Below are positions 60,329-64,000 of a stretch of DNA of 64,000 nucleotides, in pieces (position 1 is the stretch's first letter; every line of letters begins with the position of its first letter). The notes below the pieces were generated by a model. The model searched no databases, was not told the DNA's origin, and worked only from the letters and a program-made list of their open reading frames with translations. Source of the stretch: Streptomyces sp. NBC_00247 (GTDB lineage Bacteria; Actinomycetota; Actinomycetes; Streptomycetales; Streptomycetaceae); NCBI RefSeq assembly GCF_036188265.1, contig NZ_CP108093.1, positions 4,174,001 through 4,238,000 of the forward strand, given 5' to 3'. The translations under genes and the position numbers were made by a program.

Positions 60329-60823
60329 TCAGTCGGTGACGGCCGCCGAGGCGTTACGGACCGGGCGGCGCACCATGTACACGTCGATCGGGTCCTGGCT
60401 CTCCTCCATGAATCCGTGGCGCTCGTACAGCGGGCGCGCTGAGCTGCCCTGCACGACGATCAGCCGGACCTCCGCACCCGCTTCGTCGGCGCGGGTGAGA
60501 AGAGTCCGGAGGACCGCGGTACCCACGCCCCGGCCCTGCGCTTCGGGGGCGAGGTAGAAGTTCTCCAGTAGGCGGCCCCGCTCGGCGGGGCGCAGCGTCA
60601 CGCTTCCGGCGAAGGCCCCGTCCACCTCGATGACGGAGGTGTGCTCGGGGACGAAGGTGTCCCGCAGCCGCTGGCGTACGCGGTGTTCGTCGTACCGCCC
60701 GAGGCGCTCCAGGTCCGGCCGCAGGACGACGGCGCGCAGCTCCGCGATGGTTTCGAGGTCACCGGGGAGCGCGGGGCGCAGGGCCCACGTGGCAGCCGCA
60801 GGGGGCATGGTGCTGTTGTTCAT
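60329..60823 (-). CDS. GNAT family N-acetyltransferase
   Basis: This 164-residue acetyltransferase has the acetyl-CoA motif A LAPEAQGRGVGTAVLRTLL and a following YERHGF motif. The acceptor substrate is unknown. The ATG at 60823 was used. It is divergent from the isochorismatase-like gene, with about 140 bp between them for promoters. Confidence 0.88.
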   Translation of the reverse strand: MNNSTMPPAAATWALRPALPGDLETIAELRAVVLRPDLERLGRYDEHRVRQRLRDTFVPEHTSVIEVDGAFAGSVTLRPAERGRLLENFYLAPEAQGRGVGTAVLRTLLTRADEAGAEVRLIVVQGSSARPLYERHGFMEESQDPIDVYMVRRPVRNASAAVTD

Positions 60824-60961
60824 CCGTCAAGTATCTAGTGTCGCGTCCGGCGCGCTCCGCCCGGTCACGGCCGGCGCACCCCTGCGGGGCGTCGGGCCGG
60901 GAGGCGTAGGTAACGTCGCCCCGGCGAGAGGCCGTTGACCCCGTACGAGAGAAGGAACCCG

Positions 60962-61510
60962 ATGACCGAGCGAGCCCTGCTGATCATGGACGTCCAGACA
61001 CTCATCGTCGAGCGACTTGCCGGGCCGGGGTACCTGGACCGGCTGGGGGAGGCCGTCGACCACGCCCGGAGCGAGGGGATGCGGGTCATCCACGTGACGG
61101 TCGGGTTCCGTCCCGGTGCGCCCGAGATCCACCCGCGCAACAAGATGTTCGCCGGCCTGGCGGGGCGCCAAGCGGCGCCCGCGGGCGCGGACCCCAACCC
61201 GGTCCACCCCCGGGTGGAGACCCGGCCGGAGGACGTCGTGGTCGTGAAGCGGCGGGTGAGCGGCTTCGCGGGCAGTGACCTGGACATGGTGCTGCGGGCC
61301 GGAGGCATCGAGCACCTGGTTCTCGCCGGTATCGCGACCAGCGGGGTGGTGCTCTCGACCGTGCGCCAGGCCGCCGACCTGGACTACCGGCTCACGGTCC
61401 TCTCGGACGCCTGCGCGGACGGCGATCCGGAGGTGCACCGGGTTCTGACGGAGAAGGTCTTCCCGTCGCAGGCCGACGTGGTCACCGTGGCGGAGTGGGC
61501 CAAAGGCTGA
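60962..61510 (+). CDS. Isochorismatase-fold protein lacking the catalytic cysteine
   Basis: This 182-residue cysteine-hydrolase-superfamily protein keeps the catalytic-type D10 (LIMDVQ) and K96 (VVVKRRVSGF). The motif that normally carries the cysteine nucleophile (GxxTxxCV) reads GIATSGVVLSTV, with V129 at the cysteine position. True isochorismatases also lack this cysteine, so a vinyl-ether hydrolase or another cysteine-independent activity is possible. The ATG at 60962 has an AGAAGGAA site. The substrate is unknown. Confidence 0.82.
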   Translation: MTERALLIMDVQTLIVERLAGPGYLDRLGEAVDHARSEGMRVIHVTVGFRPGAPEIHPRNKMFAGLAGRQAAPAGADPNPVHPRVETRPEDVVVVKRRVSGFAGSDLDMVLRAGGIEHLVLAGIATSGVVLSTVRQAADLDYRLTVLSDACADGDPEVHRVLTEKVFPSQADVVTVAEWAKG

Positions 61511-61580
61511 GCGCGGCGCCGGGACCGGGTTCCCTTCCCGTGGTGGGGAGGCGACCCGGTCCCGGGGTCCTGCGCGGCGG

Positions 61581-61988
61581 TCAGCCGAGGATCTTCGCCT
61601 TGGCCCGCTGGAACTCCTCGTCCGAGATGTCGCCCCGTGCACGCACCTCGGAGAGCTTGGCGAGCTGGTCGGCCGGGCTGGTGTTGCCGGCCGTCTCGCG
61701 GATGTACGTCTCGAACGCGTTCTGCTGCTCCTTGGCGTGCCTGTGCTCGCGGCGGCCCATGCCCCGCCCGCGTGCGATCACGTAGGCGAAGACGCCGATG
61801 TACGGGAGCAGGATCACGATGAGGAGCCAGGCGGTCTTGGCGAGGCCGCTCATGTCGTCGTCGCGGAAGATGTCGGCGATGATCCGGAAGAGGAGCACCA
61901 GCCACAGGACCCAGATGAAGACCCACATCGCGGTCCAGAAGGCTCCGAGGACCGGATAGTCGTAGGCGAGGTACACGCTGTCGTTCAT
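61581..61988 (-). CDS. SHOCT/PLDc_N domain membrane protein
   Basis: This 135-residue protein has two N-terminal hydrophobic helices of the PLDc_N type (FWTAMWVFIWVLWLVLLFRI and TAWLLIVILLPYIGVFAYVI), a charged linker and a C-terminal SHOCT domain (DQLAKLSEVRARGDISDEEF). SHOCT domains are short oligomerisation modules. The biological role is unknown. The ATG at 61988 has CAGGAG upstream. Confidence 0.85.
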   Translation of the reverse strand: MNDSVYLAYDYPVLGAFWTAMWVFIWVLWLVLLFRIIADIFRDDDMSGLAKTAWLLIVILLPYIGVFAYVIARGRGMGRREHRHAKEQQNAFETYIRETAGNTSPADQLAKLSEVRARGDISDEEFQRAKAKILG

Positions 61989-62222
61989 CGTTCTCTCCTG
62001 TCGGAGCCAGAGCCCGTGCCGTAGCCAGGCGCCTGGCCCGGTGCCGTAGCCGTGCCACCCCCGGGAGCATCCATCCTGCGCCCGCTCGGGGAAGTCGGCC
62101 ACGCGAGAGGGAGCGCCCGGAGCGCCCGGAGCATGCGGGGCGGCGCGGCCCCGGAGCAGGGAGGGCGGGGTCACCGTGCGGTGTACTCGGGCGGCCCGCG
62201 CGGGTCCTCGGGTCCGCCGTCG

Positions 62223-64000
62223 TCAGCTTTCGTCCGATTGCGGCGGGCGCAGGGCTGTCACCGTGCCCTCGGTCAGCAGGTACACCGTGTCGCCGTACAC
62301 CGCGATGGCCGGCCGGCCCCCCGTGGCGCTCATGGGGTGATCCTCGCGAGGCGCCGTCTGCCAGAGAGGGGCGCCGCTCGCGGAGGCGAAGCAGTGGACG
62401 CTTCCGTCCGCGTTCGAGACATGGACGCGCTTACCGCTGACGTGCAGGAAGTGTCTGTCACTCCACGGCCATTGGACGGTGGTGGGCAGCGTCTTCGTCG
62501 TCCATCGCCGTTTCCCGGTTCGGGCGTCGGCCGCGACGACGGTGCCGTCCGGATCCACTCCGTAGAAGGTCCCGTCCTCCTCGACGAATTCCATGCTGCT
62601 GGGAAGGGTCGTGGACGTCGGCTGGGTCTGCCAGTCACTGATGACGAGAGCCCCGTCGGGGCGTCGCAGCAGTACGGTCTCGGCGGCGAAGGCCACGGGG
62701 ACCATGGAGCCGGGCGATTGGGCGCTCAGGATCTTGCCGTCCTCGGTCGAGAGCTCCTGCAACCTCCGCCCATTGAGGGTCTCGTCGTCCGTGAGGCGGT
62801 AAACGCGGTCATGAGCGGTGTACAGCTGGGTATTGCTCCCCCGGTCCTCGGCTTGCCACACTCTGTCGCCCGTCTGTGCGTGCCAGGCGACCAGGCCGTT
62901 CGGGACGTCGAACACGATGATGAGATCGGACGTGCGGACACATGTCGCGTACGGATTCGCCGATCCCGGAGGGGTCGACCAGACGGGCTTCCCGGTCGCG
63001 GCGTCGACAGCGACGACGCGTCCCTCGCCGTCGCGGGCGTCGCTCTCTTCGAGGGTGTAGGCGAGGCGACCGTCGTGGGAGAGGCCCAGAAGCTCTGTCT
63101 GAAGGGGAGAGTCGCGGCTCCAGAGCCGTGTACCCGTCCCCGTCGCGAAGGCCGCGATCTGGCCGGTCGAAGGGGACGACGCACACACGAGGACGGTGGC
63201 AGAGGCGTGGCAGGAACTGATGTTTTCGTCCCCGTCCCGCGCGGTCGCCTTCTGCTGCCAGCGGGCCCATCCGGCGGGCTGCAGAGCGTTGGCTTTCTCC
63301 AGCGCGGGAACCGCTCCGGCCGCGGACGAGCCCGTGAGGGGTCGCACGGGCTTACCGGAGCCGGTCGTCCCCGGACGATCGGCTCCGTCCCACACTCTGG
63401 CCGCCCACGAGCCGAGGCCACCCGCAGCGGCCAGAGCCCCCGCCCCCGCGATGAGTGCGCCACGTCGCGACAGCGGCTTCCGTGCCGGTACCGGAGCGGC
63501 GTCGGCCTCTGCGCGGGCCGGGGGCAACGCCGCGCGGCGGCCCCAGTCGTCCTCCGGTGCGGACCGGAACGCGACGAGGAGCTCGTCCGGAGTGGGCCGG
63601 TCGGCCGGGTCCTTGGCGAGACACCACTGGACGACTTCGCGGACCGTGCCCGACAGTTCGGCGACGGCGGCCGGCTCGTGCACCACGTTGTAGGTCAGGA
63701 AGGGCGATCCGGCATCGAACGGGCCGTGCCCCGTCGTGGCGAAGACGAGGACGGAACCGAGGGAGAAGACGTCGGACGCCTGCTTCACCCCGTGTGGCGC
63801 GGACAGCTGCTCGGGAGACATGTAGGGAGGGGTTCCCAGGATTCTGCCCGTGACGGTGAGGGTCTGGTGGTCCGGGGCCCGGGAGATGCCGAAGTCGATG
63901 ACTCGGGGCCCGTCCCCGGTCAACAGCACGTTGTCCGGCTTGAGATCTCGGTGGATGACCCCGACCCGGTGGATGTCCCGCAGTGCCTCGACGAGCCCCA
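62223..64000 (-). CDS. Ser/Thr protein kinase with PQQ-type beta-propeller (partial)
   Basis: The N-terminus lies beyond the right edge; 592 residues are visible. The catalytic loop HRDLKPDN, the metal motif DFG and GTPPYMSPEQ show an active-type Hanks kinase. After a Pro/Ala linker comes one membrane helix (around LIAGAGALAAAGGLGSW), then an extracellular domain with repeated aromatic G-x-x-x-W blades (GTRLWSRD, GKPVWSTP, GDRVWQAE, GKRRWTTK, GAPLWQTA), as in PQQ/YncE-like propellers. Such receptors are thought to sense extracellular ligands or wall fragments; the ligand is unknown. No translation start is visible. Confidence 0.88.
   Translation of the reverse strand, partial: GLVEALRDIHRVGVIHRDLKPDNVLLTGDGPRVIDFGISRAPDHQTLTVTGRILGTPPYMSPEQLSAPHGVKQASDVFSLGSVLVFATTGHGPFDAGSPFLTYNVVHEPAAVAELSGTVREVVQWCLAKDPADRPTPDELLVAFRSAPEDDWGRRAALPPARAEADAAPVPARKPLSRRGALIAGAGALAAAGGLGSWAARVWDGADRPGTTGSGKPVRPLTGSSAAGAVPALEKANALQPAGWARWQQKATARDGDENISSCHASATVLVCASSPSTGQIAAFATGTGTRLWSRDSPLQTELLGLSHDGRLAYTLEESDARDGEGRVVAVDAATGKPVWSTPPGSANPYATCVRTSDLIIVFDVPNGLVAWHAQTGDRVWQAEDRGSNTQLYTAHDRVYRLTDDETLNGRRLQELSTEDGKILSAQSPGSMVPVAFAAETVLLRRPDGALVISDWQTQPTSTTLPSSMEFVEEDGTFYGVDPDGTVVAADARTGKRRWTTKTLPTTVQWPWSDRHFLHVSGKRVHVSNADGSVHCFASASGAPLWQTAPREDHPMSATGGRPAIAVYGDTVYLLTEGTVTALRPPQSDES

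Overview
The window is a chromosomal core segment from a Streptomyces-type actinomycete. The evidence is the very high G+C content, the many GTG starts with G/C third positions, the gene order rplK-rplA, rplJ-rplL, rpoB-rpoC, rpsL-rpsG-fusA-tuf, a 1161-residue RpoB that starts at TTG, and a second, incomplete nuo cluster of the kind known from this genus. No phage, CRISPR array or biosynthetic cluster is visible. The only mobile element is one IS4-type insertion sequence.

Left part (1-12.6 kb). A flavin monooxygenase, a RarD-type exporter and a QorB-like quinone reductase run leftwards. The reductase diverges from an HxlR regulator, and a perfect palindrome lies between them. Next, on the minus strand, come korA-korB (2-oxoacid:ferredoxin oxidoreductase), a LuxR-type response regulator and two tandem paralogous histidine kinases. 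A similar G/C palindrome lies upstream of each kinase.

Energy block (12.7-23.3 kb). A tight plus-strand operon encodes complex I subunits nuoA, B, C, H, I, J, K, L, M and N. Subunits D, E, F and G are absent. Most junctions overlap by 1-10 bases. Because the NADH-oxidising module is missing and ferredoxin-reducing KorAB lies nearby, a ferredoxin-driven or hybrid complex I is a reasonable hypothesis, but it is not shown by the sequence.

Middle part (23.4-40.4 kb). This holds an MscL channel with a zinc-ribbon tail, an HtpX-like protease with a YccF membrane protein, an ogt-alkB DNA repair pair, yajQ, the IS4 element (1514 bp, 17-bp inverted repeats, 8-bp target duplication), tRNA-Tyr, a GIY-YIG domain protein, an NAD(P)-binding oxidoreductase, an amidohydrolase, tRNA-Thr, tRNA-Met and rpmG. 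It continues with a two-gene hydratase pair (hadAB-like), a TetR regulator that shares operator sequence with a drug-type MFS exporter, murB, an adenosine deaminase-like gene, an aminotransferase and tRNA-Trp.

Information-processing block (40.5-59.1 kb). secE-nusG, rplK-rplA, a lipoprotein gene, rplJ-rplL behind an L10-type leader, rpoB-rpoC, a frameshifted remnant gene, and the str operon rpsL-rpsG-fusA-tuf all run rightwards. Strong terminators and recognisable housekeeping promoters separate the units.

Right end (59.1-64 kb). This contains an iron-siderophore-type binding lipoprotein, a GNAT acetyltransferase, an isochorismatase-fold protein that lacks the usual cysteine, an SHOCT-domain membrane protein, and a Ser/Thr kinase with a PQQ-type propeller whose N-terminus runs off the window.
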